Positions 21,101 through 32,439 of a stretch of DNA of 64,000 bases are shown here, one piece after another. The DNA is taken from NCBI GenBank assembly GCA_947568835.1, contig OX387606.1, positions 20,871,225-20,935,224 of the forward strand. Reading direction: 5' to 3'. Numbering within the stretch: position 1 is the first letter of the stretch; each line of letters opens with the position of its first letter. The notes beneath the pieces are model-generated. The model had not been told where the DNA came from. It made no database searches and saw only the letters and a program-made list of their open reading frames with translations. A program made the position numbers and the translations under genes. The stretch comes from Protonemura montana (lineage: Eukaryota > Arthropoda > Insecta > Plecoptera > Nemouridae).

Positions 21101-23777
21101 GGTTTGATCACAAAATTCAACCAAACGAACCTTTCCAAACGCAGTTAAATCTTGTCATGCGTTGCCATTGTAACAAACGGAAATTTCAAGCCATGATACA
21201 AAATTATCTCCAAAAGATTTTCCTAACCTCAGCTAATGCCAAATGAAAAGCACTTGTGCAAGGATCTTAAACTCCTAGCGGACACAGGAGACTAAAACAA
21301 ACGTTTGACTTAACCTGTAAGGCACACATAGAATTGTGACATATTATTTTTGACAAGAAAGCTTGTCACACTTCTGGTGCCTTCCATATTGTCCTCAGAG
21401 TGTGCACGAAGTACATCGACGAGGCGATGGAGCGTCTGAAGACCAAGGAAGTCGTCCACGAGTACGACTTGTCGCTGGTGGAGCGGATCTTGGCGTCCGA
21501 GCCTAACCCCAAAACAGCCTACATCCTGGCACTCGACTTGATCCTGGTCGGCATCGACACGGTCAGCCAAAGTTCATGACACAGTTGCATTTACAAATCT
21601 TCGAATCTAAACGACAGCAGCCTTGAACTTTTCCACGCTCGTTGATGAAATTAGCGAGCCTTGTTACACGTCCAGTTCGACTGCGATGAGATGTGATTTA
21701 GAAAATAAGAGATAGCGACTTCATTTAAGATGTTATTTAGTGGCAAGGTTAAAGATTTTAGATAGGGACTTTGCCAAAGAAATAATCCAAAGCATTTGCA
21801 GCAAAATATGCCAGTTAATGGGCTCCCGCTTTCTTAGGTAACATTTTAATTGACAAGGAGAGCGAGTATTGGGGGTATTCAATGTGAATTGCTTTCTGCT
21901 TTGCTCTCGGTTACAAAATATTACAACATTTTAAATAGGGGCACATTCTTGCAATACATTACCGTAATGGTAAATTTTATTTTAGTTGCAAACGCTTCCA
22001 ATGCGCAGGGGAAATAAAATACCGATTAATATCTTAACACGGGCCAAGAATAAACAATGTGTTCCCAATTGCTGACAGAGTAATTCAAATATTGTTCCAG
22101 ATTTCGATGGCTGTGTGCTCGATCCTATACCAGCTGGCCACGCGCCAGGAGGAGCAGGAAAAGTTGCACCAGGAGCTGCTGAAAGTGTTGCCCGATCCTG
22201 ACACGCCGATCACGGCGGCGCATCTCAACCAATGCCACTACCTGAAGGCGTTTGTCAAGGAAGTTTTCAGGTACGCACCGTCGTCTCAAAATCCGCTCGA
22301 CAAGCTGATAAACCAGTGTTTCAACTTAATCTCTTGCAACGCAGTTTTTAAATTGCCAAAATTTTACATCTTTGGCTTTTTTTTTCCTCGACGAACTTTC
22401 ATCTTGTGTGCCTGCCACGATGCTTGGATTTTATTTTCATGTCAGGTTTCTGATAACTTGGTTAGAGGTTTCTCTAAAAAAATCAGGAGAAAATTATTTT
22501 CTCCCATCAGATTAGCACAGAAAGCCCCGTGGGTTCCGTTGCCTCAAAATCTGGACGACGGTTTTCTTTTTCAGAGTTTACTCGACTGTGATCGGGAACG
22601 GAAGGACTCTCCAACAGGACACCGTCATCTGCGGCTACAGGATTCCCAAAGGGGTGAGCACCAGCCCAGTGAATGGCTGCAAATAACAGGATGTCCCAAT
22701 AAAACAATTTGTACAATATAAATGATATGTGATCTAAACCTTATGATACATTCATTCAAACTGTTTGTCCATTTTTGGGTGCACCCGTTTAAGCGTTTTC
22801 ACAAAAGACTTGCTTATTTAAGATGCCTTGGTCGCCTTGCAGATCCAACTGGTGTTCCCGACCATCGTGACGGGCAACATGGAGGAGTACGTTACCGACG
22901 CGCACAAGTTCATGCCGGAACGGTGGATGAAGTCGGCGCCGACCGACGCCAAACTGCACCCTTTTGCGTCGCTGCCGTACGGCCACGGTGCCAGGATGTG
23001 CCTTGGGAGGCGCTTTGCAGACCTCGAGATACAGATCTTACTTGCCAAGGTGTGTTGCCCGCGTTTCAAGGGCACTGAAGTCTAAAGGGTTGCCGTCAGG
23101 AGCACTGTGTTGTAAAATCTTAATAAGATCTTACAGAATTCAGTAAAGATTCTAGTAAAGCATTCACATGGGGAGACACAACTCATGAGGACCATTCAGC
23201 ACACTTAACAATTACTTTAGAACTTTCTTACAGTCTAGTTTTAGTTCTAACCTCCCTTTCCGGCAGAAGGTAGTTAGTTAGTTACAAATTTCAACAGTTG
23301 AGTAGGTAAACGTTTGACTTTGCGAAGTAGCACCAATTTAAATAATATATATTATATAAGACTCTAAATATAAATTCTCAACTCATTTCACCTTTTCGTG
23401 TGGTTATGTTATACAATATTTGGAAGGTTTTTAAAAATACAGTTCTTTTGATGGAGAAATTTGAGTTCATGGGTTTATTTTGAAAATGGTTCAAAATAAA
23501 ATTTCTTATGGGCTAGTTTGTGAATTGACCACGACTGCATCGTCCTCAAGGAGTCTTCTGCATTTTTCAATTAATCTTAAAATATAGACTTTGGTGACTC
23601 TGTGATGAAGTTCACGCAATTCTTCACCGGCCAAATCTCAACTGCAACGAATTTCTGTTTCCCTCGCAGCTGGTGCGATCCTACAAGCTGGAGTACTTCC
23701 ACAAGCCACTCGAATACCAGATCACCTTCATGTACGCTCCCGACGGCGACCTCAAGTTTAAAATGACGTCCCGGTAG
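15190..23777 (+). CDS. CYP49A1: Mitochondrial-type cytochrome P450, CYP49A1-like, 523 aa
   Basis: Haem monooxygenase of the arthropod mitochondrial clan, resembling insect CYP49A1; its substrate is not established. Coding exons: 15190-15469, 18282-18450, 19014-19130, 19529-19605, 20784-20985, 21399-21561, 22101-22270, 22575-22653, 22843-23049, 23670-23777 (1572 bases, all phases consistent). The start at 15190 gives an Arg-rich, acid-free N-terminus (MQNLRRSAFGHASRSLKR) that fits a mitochondrial targeting peptide. Landmarks: proline-rich hinge VPGPRPIPILGNTW; I-helix VGIDT at about 332-336; K-helix ExxR (E390 to R393); PERW at 444-447; haem loop LPYGHGARMCLG with Cys472. Length is normal for the clan. 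Introns hold SINE copies, a LINE remnant and an inverted tRNA-like pair. The exact orthologue within the clan is inferred from remembered similarity such as VGRPDLLFVYDADEIEK. Confidence 0.85.
15645..15915 (-). repeat. 5S-derived SINE, tail-truncated copy
   Basis: Minus-strand copy in P450 intron 1. The head end is at the right, with 5S-like CTGACCCAGCGCAGTGTTGC and TTAACTTCGGTGATCTTGCG, followed leftward by GAGAGGTTGATAAGCAAGGC. The C-box is altered (ACGGAACCCATCCAAG), so the copy is old. The tail beyond GGACCACCGGCTTAATGTCC is missing. Confidence 0.7.
16199..16635 (-). mobile_element. 5S-derived SINE, near full length
   Basis: The cleanest reference copy of this family. On the minus strand it starts with the 5S-like head: CCGGTTCTCGTTAGATCACC, GAAGTTAAGCAACACTGCGC, and the C-box GGATGGGTGACC at about 16541-16552. 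A body of about 200 bases follows, then CTAGGCTAGGTTCATCATC and a tail ending GTGCGTCTTTAAACACCACA next to an AAATAATAATAA run. It sits in P450 intron 1 beside the truncated copy at 15645. Confidence 0.8.
16998..17200 (-). mobile_element. tRNA-ended repeat (family R2), left arm of an inverted pair
   Basis: Read on the minus strand: GTGACG-containing 5' part, AGAGTGACTGTGAGTATTCA, TTGGTTCTACTCC, a short AT stretch, then a complete tRNA-like unit at 17073-17000. The unit has an A-box (TAGCTCAATGGTTTAGAGC), a B-box (GGTTCGAGTCC), a seven-base acceptor stem with wobbles, and a stem around loop CGCGATA. Loop position 33 is G rather than the invariant U, and an anticodon reading is doubtful, so this is called a tRNA-derived element, not a working tRNA gene. 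The tRNA-like part is at the 3' end, the reverse of a standard tRNA-head SINE. Confidence 0.6.
17300..17465 (+). mobile_element. tRNA-ended repeat (family R2), right arm of an inverted pair
   Basis: Plus-strand partner of the copy at 16998-17200. It shares TTCTTGGTTCTACTCC, GATCCGTCATTCTC, CTAAAATCGTCTCGAAAAGC and the tRNA-like unit at about 17390-17459, which again ends in CCCCGTTTGGGCAT. The pair read outward, so together they could fold back on each other. The first part of the repeat (the GTGACG hairpin) is not seen in this arm. Confidence 0.6.
18645..18850 (+). repeat. LINE 3'-end remnant
   Basis: Broken reading frames encode pieces typical of the C-terminus of non-LTR retrotransposon polyproteins: MAYERRRRGRPR, then LIEKVHADLKEKGGKW, then DAEVWKMLVSPNHNKG with a frame change. 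It ends close to an AATAAAGG stretch. It lies in an intron of the P450 gene and is non-functional. The LINE clade cannot be assigned from so short a piece. Confidence 0.5.
19890..20330 (-). repeat. Unclassified interspersed repeat R1, inverted copy
   Basis: On the minus strand it contains TTTTCGAAAACCATTTTC, a TTTGAAATTTTG stretch and a CACTGCGTTGTGGAAACTTG core, matching the copies at 2900-3680 and 30700-31150. Its other end carries CTTTCCTTGCCAGCCAG, also seen at about 3271. It lies in P450 intron 4. Confidence 0.5.
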
Positions 23778-26700
23778 GAGCTGGGAGCAAGGAGGTTCAT
23801 TGTCCTGAAAGACGGGGAGCAATCGACTGGATTTTCCAGACTATTTATTGATTCTTTTCAGTGCCAGTTTTACACGCTTCGCTCGGAACCAAACTGAACT
23901 AAAGGGAAAGATCCCTGACAAGTAAAAAATCTGTCCCCGACCCAGTATACCAATCATATTTGTATTTCCCCTTAACACTGGCAGAAAATGGTAGAGAAGT
24001 ATTTTTGGAATTTCATACCTAAATATTCTACTATTTATGGGAAAAGATCAAGAAACAGACTGAATGTCACAGACTTCTCCTGACCGCAATGATAAAGTTA
24101 GAAAGCTAGAAACTGGGCATGTTGTAGACACCAAATTAACCTGAGCTAAAAAAAAATGCATTGTAGGAGCGTTAATTCTGGCAAGTGGAGTTTTAAATCG
24201 AAAAAAATAATTTGTTAACACAAAATTTAACTTGTTTTACAATATATTTTATTTCAAGCTTTTTGACTTAAATAAGGTCATAAAAGGTTAGCAAAAATTA
24301 AAATGAACTCGCTACGGGATCCGTTCTTATAAACCAATTGTTCTGGTACATCGCGTTGGATGCTGTTAAACTGTTAAGTCTTGGTAATTTAGCAAATAAT
24401 GCACGTGTTAAAGAGTTTTACTTATAATCTTTGTAATTTATTCGTTTGCACTTTAAGTAAAAATATCGATTATATCAGATTTGTGAATTATTTTTAATGT
24501 CTCTACAGACATTTCAGAGTTTCATGTAGAAGTTTCAAGTTATGTTGCAGTTCCCATGCGCAACGAACATCCAAAGAAAAAATAAAATACACCTCAAGAA
24601 TACGTCAATTTGTTTATGTACCCACTGGCATTCTCTCGCCATTCCAATTCCTAACGCATCTCTCATTACAAAGTTCTAAAAAAGTGACAAGTCCATGAGA
24701 ATAGTTAGTGACCTGTCGGATGCCAGAATGATTCACGGCCTGTGTTTACAGTAAAATCCCTCTGGTTATGTCTGCTCTCCTGACAGCGGATTGTACATCG
24801 TCCCAAGACAGGTGCAGGAGTGACACTCACTGCCACATGGCAACCGATTACAGGTAAAGGTTACCTGCACTGCCAGTTCCATCTCGTAGAGATCCGGCAA
24901 GCACAGCTTCTCAGCGCACTTTCACTTGTGCGACCCGAACGCTAGCCATGCACAGGCGCAATAGTGGCGACTATATTACTAATTGCCCCAATGGAAATGA
25001 TCAGAGCAATTGCACTTTGGTAGCTGCATCAATTCTACGCGAATACATTGAATATTTCACAAAAAAAGTATTCAGTAAAAGTATTCAGAAATAAAATTGG
25101 TAAAAAGATGAGTGGAAATAATAGGTTTTATGAAACACCACGGCGGGATCAAGAATATTATTTTAGTTTATAACTTAATAACTTCATAATACAGAATTTT
25201 TCATTTCTCAACAATAACTCATTTGAAAAGGTCATGCGCAAGTATTACCGCATATGGAAAAACGACTAAACTATAATACATCAACTGAAATATTATTACA
25301 ATTTCTGTCAAACGTATCACCGTTGCCCTTTCCGCAGCCTCCGTGTAATCTGTAGCGAATTGAATCAGTTACTAGCGCATTGTAGCCACTCGATGGTACA
25401 GCCAAGTCTCTGGCTAGTGGTATCACAGAACTTAACATCCTGGTATCTCGAAGATATGAGAATAACAGCAAGATAATTTCCCTATTGTAAAATCCACACG
25501 CAATGTTGACCTACACCAAGATGTCTTTAAGAAGTTGAGAGTCCGACTAGATGACCATTTAGAGCAATCGCTGACCACCAACTGTCGCCGAACGAGACTG
25601 CATTGGATCGGTTTCCAGACCTGCTCCACTTTGCACCAATCAGAGCAAGTTTACTAGGCCACCATCGCGATGCGGTAATCTATGGCAAGCCTCGAGACTT
25701 CCGTGGAATAGACGGGCAGGTCCTCCAACGCCTACCAGACAGAAAACCATGCGCATGGTGACATGCATTCGGTTAATTGTCGAATGATTTGAATACAATT
25801 GAAAGTGAACGTTATAATTGACAATCAATTAGCCCACACGCATGCGCATTATGAACCACATGTGCAGCAACAATGGAACTATATAATCGCGGGCAACTTA
25901 AATAGCGACATGTGAGAATCAGAAAGATTATTTAGTGTGACATTTGAAGCTAATAGCAGTGACTTCGTTTTGACAGGCACGTAAATATCATGGTGGGAGT
26001 TCGCGGGGATATCTGCAAGTCTTTAAACAAGTGAAAGGCTTTGACAGACATAATAACATATTATTTCAATTACTATAACATAGCATCCTAATAGCAAAGT
26101 GGCAAGAATAAGTTTCTAGGCGGAGCGAAGACGTTATTGATTTAGCCGAGATGTTGATTTGTCGAGAGGCTGAAAGTTAAACAGTTTTGCAACTAATGTG
26201 TTCGAGGGTTGCTCCCACTGATTGTCAAGTGTCGTTGCCATCAAACAGATTGACAAGCTCATCGCTCTTGTGTTTGCCGAACAGTTGGCATCGCGCTATC
26301 CGCTAACGATCTTCCAAGAACGAGATTACGCAAACAAGAGAGCGGGTATTTGCCGCCAAAACTTGATCGGATGGTGCAAGATAAAGAATAGAAACACACT
26401 AAAAGTATACGCTCAACAGCATATGGTCAAAATCGCGAGGTAACTGTTATAAAATTGAACCGAAACGCTAACACCTCGAAGGCATCGCCGCAAGATGAGC
26501 AAACAACAATAGTTTGGCGTACATCCTTTCACTTCGGCCGCCGGCCAAGGTTGCTTGGAGAGACACGAAGTTGCAACAGTAAAATCACTAGAGTACCTTC
26601 CTCCACTCGGCGTTTACAGTTACATATTTTTTACTCCTCGCCGAACAATCGACGCTGTTTATCTCATTAGGAGTGTTTGTTGTGACTCTCCTAAGCGTCG

Positions 26701-28746
26701 GCGTCCCCCGATGACGGAATGATATCGCCGCTTGCCACAACCTAATTGCCCTATTAAAGGTCACAACAGGGAGACAATACGTGTCATAGGTGTACAACAA
26801 AGAATACATCGATAGTTTGGCACCGGCCTTACATATAAATAACGGCCTTCGTGATATCACCGAAGTTAAGCAACAAAGCGCTGAGTCAGGTATTGGATGG
26901 GTGACCACCAAACGGTTTCGCGTGTTGGAAACATTGGTCCTCGTGAGATTACCGAAGTTAAGCAACACTGCGCTGGGTCAGCTATTGGATGGGTGACAAA
27001 TATCAACATGACAATTTCTGTTCGGGAAGGGTTGGAGCCATGAAAGTTAGTGCAACAGCCTTATTCTGTTCGGTTTTCAATAATCGACACTGTCCTCAAG
27101 CCTTTAGTCCGAGTTGTACTATTCTTCGGAAGGGACGTAAAGTTAGTTGTCTCTTTGGTGCTCTTCGGTACGAGTTGGCTACGTGTCGACATCGGGTTTC
27201 CCCTCCTCAATTCTATGCTAGGTTAGGATTAGAATTATTTCCCGTTGATTCATCGACGCTATATGACTAGTGCCCTACAACTGATTTAAAAAAAGTGCGT
27301 TGCTAAACACCACAAATCAATACACGAAAGTCGCAACAAAATTTATTCAGTAGCAATTTTGCTCAGCCGGAATGGGGCAAAAATAAAAAATATATAAAGT
27401 ATTCAGAGAAATAACCATGTATCATTTGTAAAGATTAAGTGCCCTTCTCTTTATGAAACCCAAGTGAGTAACCACTAAGTTTTCAGAAAATCATCTTCAG
27501 AACATAAAAAAAAAATCCACGCCTAATGAATGAAGTACTTCCGTAAAAACCCACTGCATTCATAGATCTACCTGTCCTTCTTGGATCTGTCCTTCATTGA
27601 GCTGTCAATCGGGGATTTCAAATGACAAACTCTACTTTAATAGGACACTTGAGGACACTTTCTCAAAAGGGTGTCCGCAATTTTAGGAGGGGACGCTATT
27701 TTTTTCGCTAACTCGGTATAATATATTACTTAGTAGAATATTATTATAATTATTCGACATGGCGTGATGACATGGCGTAGCTTGGATCGCAAAAACCAGT
27801 TTTACAGCCACATTGGATCAGCTGTAAAGAGTCACCAAATCTGATGGCGGACCATCAGGGCCGCGTTCCCATAAATGCCATCGAGATGCATGCACTTTTG
27901 TTTGGTCAAAACAAGAAGACTGGATCCAGCCTCTTTGGTTCAAATTAACAGAAAAGCCAGTCTTAGAGAAAGAAAACAAGTATAATTTTTGTATCAATAT
28001 TTTAACGTTGTAATCTTCCGGCTGGCATTCTAAACTGCAACATTGCGCAGCGAGCAAATAATTTCCCTAGCAACTCTGCGAAGACATCAAGTCAAACATC
28101 TCTAGCTGCTCAACCTATAGCCCTGAGACGCTTGTGTCAATGCCGACATATTTGCATGCCTCGCTCTTTAGTCTTTGACAACAGTTTCATCTCGCTCGCA
28201 GTGACGACGACTCTTGGCGATGACCCTCTCAATCTCCTCCGAATCCACCTTGACCCTGGTTCACCGACGACTTCTTATGCTCTGACGCCACGACAGGGAA
28301 CCTGACGTCGTTAGGTCAAAATTTCAAAATTTGGTCAAAATTTACTTCTAGCAGAGGGCTTAGGATCCGGGTCAAAGACATTTCCTTTTTGTGGTCAGGT
28401 AATTAAGCTGTGCAACCCCATCGAAGGTAATTATACCATTGCTAGTTAGTTAGATAATTTTACCAGGTTGACTTTATAAGCATTATTATTAATTTGTGGT
28501 ATTAAATACGACGACCCAGGTCGGTGGAAATTGTAAACTATTGATTGTTATGATACGATAAGTCCATGTTTGCGAGGCAACATAAATCGATCGATCATTG
28601 TAGTACCAGGTCAGGAAAATCACTCACGAACATCGACAGTGTCGTGAAAACCAACATTGTCAGTTACAACGCTTTGCAGTAAAAATATTTCGATTAGTCG
28701 CTTTTCACCGCTCGAAGGTTCTACTGGAACGTAGAGTATCGCAGCA
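23778..28746. other. Spacer between the P450 and GR cluster
   Basis: About 5 kb without a supported gene. It holds the P450 3' flank (AATAAA candidate at about 24581), an AT-rich tract, and a GC-richer stretch at about 24750-24960 with no recognisable coding. One SINE is listed separately. Open frames at 25430-25830 and 26222-26443 show no recognisable protein. Confidence 0.5.
26825..27320 (+). mobile_element. 5S-derived SINE, plus-strand copy with two 5S segments
   Basis: Two 5S-like segments in tandem: GATATCACCGAAGTTAAGC with GGATGGGTGACC at about 26895, then GAGATTACCGAAGTTAAGC with GGATGGGTGAC at about 26987. The body includes GGTTGGAGCCATGAAAGTTA and CTCTTTGGTGCTCTTCGG, then CTAGGTTAGG and a tail near GTGCGTTGCTAAACACCACA followed by AATCAATA. 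This is the only copy here in plus orientation with both head and tail. Confidence 0.75.
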
Positions 28747-30117
28747 ATGGGGGTTTCACGGAGAGCCATGGATGTCAGGGACCTCGATACGGCGGTGAAG
28801 CCGATGTACTTTGCCTCGCTCGTATTAGGTCTGGTCACTTACAGGATTCACGACTCGGCAGTGAGCATCACGCGTCGCCTCACCGTACAGAGTGTGCTGA
28901 CTATTGTCGCGTTGGCTACGGTGCTGGCCGACCAGCTAAAAAATAACTTCTTTCGGACCGGCGGTGGGTTTTCGAACAATGTTTATAACCTGGACGTCTT
29001 CTTGTGGAGTCTAATTATTGTCTTCAAACACTTGCTTGTGCTAAAAAACCGGCACAAAATCGTGCAAATCATAAAAGTTGTTTTTGAACTGGACAAAGAG
29101 CTTCTAAAACCACGAGCAGAAGTCGGAACATTTTCTTACACCCGGATTAACCGTACGATATGGCTTCAGCTTGGAGTGATCGGAGTTAGTCTAGTGTGCC
29201 TTTTTCTGATGCCCGGCACTGTTTTCACAAACCCTGTTCACTTTGGACTGATCTGGCTTTGCAATATGGCACATGAGGTGGCCGATTTGCAGTTCATGAA
29301 CCTCATTATTTTGACCGGTAGCTTCTTTGAAATAATCAACGAAGATCTTTCGAACCTATCGCCAACCACGGGCGCAGACGTAGCAACAATAAGACGAATG
29401 TCGCGACTTCACGACGACGTTTGCGACCTTCTCAAGAGCATCTTTGACACGTACCCCGTTCACATCATGATCACAACAACAGCAACGCTCCTAGAGCTGA
29501 CATCGGCGTTATATGAAACAGTGTGGGGATATTTCACCAAGAACTTCTCGAAATTGGTGTTTTTTCTGTCATGGACTCCTTACAATTTGTCTAAGATAGT
29601 TTATCTAATTTATTTCTGCTCTAAGACCACCGAGCTGGTATGTGTATCTCAATTAAATTAAAACCACGAGGAGAAATCACCGAATTGCTATTAACTTTGC
29701 TTCTGGTTTTAGGCCAACATGTCATCAACACGCTTACACAAGGCGGTGACAACGAGCATGAATCCATTTGTCAAACGAGAGGTAAAACAAAAATTAAACC
29801 ACCAGCATGACCGGTGGAAAAGTTTTGTGATTGAATCGCGTTTTCTTTCCAGATCAAAAGCTTTTCCCTTCAACTGCTTCACAAAAAAGTTCGGCTTCAA
29901 CCGTTGAACCTTTTCACACTAGACAGGGCTTTTCTTCAAACGGTAAATACAGCAAACAAATGAGTTATCATTGGTTGCACCATAAAACAATTTCCATCGC
30001 ATTTCCTGTCTGCAGGTGATCGGGATGTCAACATCGTACCTTGTGATCTTAGTGCAGTTCGGCAACTTGACAAACACTTTGCAGCCGGTAAACGGAAGTG
30101 AGGACTCACACTTTTGA
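28747..30117 (+). CDS. Gustatory receptor, 4 coding exons, 383 aa (GR gene 1)
   Basis: Seven-transmembrane insect-type chemoreceptor expected in gustatory neurons. Exons: 28747-29637, 29713-29781, 29853-29942, 30016-30117, all phase 0; one long exon followed by three small ones is the conserved arthropod GR arrangement. Exon 1 carries about six membrane segments, including the AHEVADLQFMNLIILTG region shared with the other three genes. The last exon holds TSYLVILVQF, a good match to the GR signature TYhxxxxxQF. A second in-frame ATG lies eight codons downstream (28768). The ligand class cannot be told from the sequence. No canonical AATAAA was seen shortly after the stop. Confidence 0.85.
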
Positions 30118-30407
30118 GATGCCCGGACCATTCAACGAGTTGGACATCCCGTTTATTTGATTATTTATTGGACTCCATGCAATCTTCGTTCGATATCAAT
30201 GTCAATATTTAGGCTATTCGGGTCACAAAAGAAAACGTGTTCATTTTGCTAATAGGTTTTCTGGTTCGTCAATCCAAAGGTATTTGCTATTCGTATCGAT
30301 CCAAGTGATGAAAACCACGTGACTTGACGCGAACGTTATTAAAAGCTGGGTCTTACGTAGGCAGTGAAGCTCTTTGAGTCAAATTAAAACATAAATTCGA
30401 GTCTGAA

Positions 30408-30530
30408 ATGGATCGATTGGAATATTTAGTGAACCATTTTTACACCGCATTTTCTCCATTGTATCTCGCGTCTGCAACTTGTGACTTGGTTTCCTCTGCT
30501 TGTGACAGAACTGCGATAGAAAAGACCTGA
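30408..30530 (+). pseudogene. N-terminal GR remnant
   Basis: A 40-codon frame begins MDRLEYLVNHFYTAFSPLYL and continues with ASATCDLVSSACDR before a TGA. It lines up with the starts of the neighbouring GR genes (MHRLAS..VHDLYVATLPMYYVSLAFGLVS). No continuation is found; the next 2 kb is repeats and AT-rich DNA. It is best read as a truncated, dead receptor copy in the cluster. The match is short, so chance similarity is possible. Confidence 0.5.
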
Positions 30531-30699
30531 AAACGAGGAGTTCAGGCCATATTATCTTCCACGCTGATAACCAGGTAGTTCGTTATTCAATTCAAGATTG
30601 TTTTGTGTGCATTGTAGTGGTACTCCCGCTATCCCTAAAAAGCGTTAAGGGAAGAAAGTTGGAACTCATAAAAATATAATACAATATTGCATTTTTATT

Positions 30700-31150
30700 C
30701 AGGGCTCTGCGCCTTGACGGGGTTGCCGGCTACGTGGCTTATTTTTATAGAACTGTCCTTAAAAGTTTTCGAAAACCATTCTCTGTGTTTGAAATTTGGC
30801 ACCTTTTTTACTGTAGGTCACTGCATTGTGGAAACCTTGTGAATTCTAAAGTTGGCAAAATAATTAATTCGAAAACAAATGGCTAGCTCGAGTCGTCAAC
30901 ATTTGTTTAACTTTCAGAGAGCAAAACAGATTGAAGACGAGCTAAATATCCACTAAATATTACGAAAAACATAATAAACATACGCTATACGTTGACTTAA
31001 AGTGCTTTTTATTTTCACTAAGTTTTGTGATTCTTTTGAAAAGTGTAAAAATCTTTCCCTTTTAGCCATTTTTAGATACATTTTCTATTACAACCCCATA
31101 AAATCACCATATAAATGTCGCGTTTGGTCAATTTCAAAAAATTTTACACA
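30700..31150 (+). repeat. Unclassified interspersed repeat R1, copy in GR spacer
   Basis: Contains TTTTCGAAAACCATTCTC, TTTGAAATTTGGCACC, GGTCACTGCATTGTGGAAAC and AATAATTAATTCGAAAAC, in the same order as the two copies in the IR gene 2 intron. It lies downstream of the GR remnant. Confidence 0.6.
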
Positions 31151-31239
31151 CATTTAAACGATTTTCAGCTGTTTTCAACTAATTTTTTTACAATTTCTAT
31201 ACAAGGAGTCGATTTGCAAGTAAATTCTGCGTTACTTAC

Positions 31240-32062
31240 ACGCTACATAGCCACATAGCCACATGGCTACATAGCTACATAGCCACATGGCTACATAGCC
31301 ACATAGCCACATGGCCACATGGCTACATAGCCACATAGCCACATGGCTACATAGCTACATAGCCACATGGCTACATAGCTACATAGCCATATGGCTACAT
31401 AGCTACATAGCCACATGGCTACATGGCTACATAGCCACATAGCCACATGGCTACATAGCCACATAGCCACATAGCCACATGGCTACATAGCCACATAGCC
31501 ACATGGCTACATAGCTACATAGCCACATAGCTACATAGCCACATAGCCACATGGCTACATAGCCACATAGCCACATGGCTACATGGCTACATAGCCACAT
31601 AGCCACATGGCTACATAGCCACATAGCCACATGGCTACATAGCCACATAGCCACATGGCTACATAGCCACATAGCCACATGGCTACATAGCCACATAGCC
31701 ACATGGCTACATAGCCACATAGCCACATGGCTACATAGCCACATAGCCACATGGCTACATGGCTACATAGCCACATGGCTACATAGCCACATAGCCACAT
31801 GGCTACATAGCCACATAGCCACATAGCCACATAGCCACATAGCCACATGGCTACATAGCCACATGGCTACATAGCCACATAGCCACATGGCTACATAGCT
31901 ACATAGCCACATAGCCACATAGCCACATAGCCACATAGCTACATAGCCACATAGCCACATGGCTACATAGCCACATGGCTACATAGCCACATAGCCACAT
32001 GGCCACATAGCCACATGGCTACATAGCCACATAGCCACATGGCTACATGGCTACATAGCCTG
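31240..32062. repeat. 8-bp minisatellite, about 820 bp
   Basis: Alternating ACATAGCC and ACATGGCT octamers, with ACATAGCT variants, run for about 100 units. The two octamers are close to reverse complements of each other, so both strands look alike. Frames stay open on both strands for up to 90 codons because three octamers make eight codons (MWLCGYVA-like), but there is no other sign of coding. Located 0.4 kb upstream of GR gene 2. Confidence 0.95.
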
Positions 32063-32439
32063 TTACTTGAAAATGATATCTTAATGTAAAGTTCATTTCC
32101 TAAGCTCACGATTCTTTGGTATGATTTAAAAATGTGACTCGCACTCGCCTTCAATTCAGCTATTAAACTTAAGTTCAAATGAAAAATTGATATGGAGATT
32201 TTAGTCTGTACATGTTAACTTTCTGGACATGGATACTAAAGAAAAGCGTTCTTGCCCAAAACACATATTTTAAACTAAACGGTGTCACAATTTCTTTTAA
32301 TGGATTAGATAGACTCGATGTATTGATTCTCAACGAAGGAAAATGTAAAGGCGAACTCATCTCTGCTTGTCATCCACATAGCGAACGACTTGTACCTATT
32401 CGGTATCCGTCGTGACAGTGCGCCAAGCTTTCGCCAAGG

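Noticed and set aside
26222-26670. Two open frames in the P450-GR spacer
   Set aside because: Short, non-ATG or unsupported, no family resemblance and no splice partners.
26940-27000. Genuine 5S rRNA gene
   Set aside because: Only the internal-promoter half of 5S is present, diverged, and joined to a SINE body; no full 5S sequence is seen.
31451-31960. Open frames of MWLCGYVA-type repeats on both strands
   Set aside because: They arise from the octamer minisatellite and have no flanking coding sequence.
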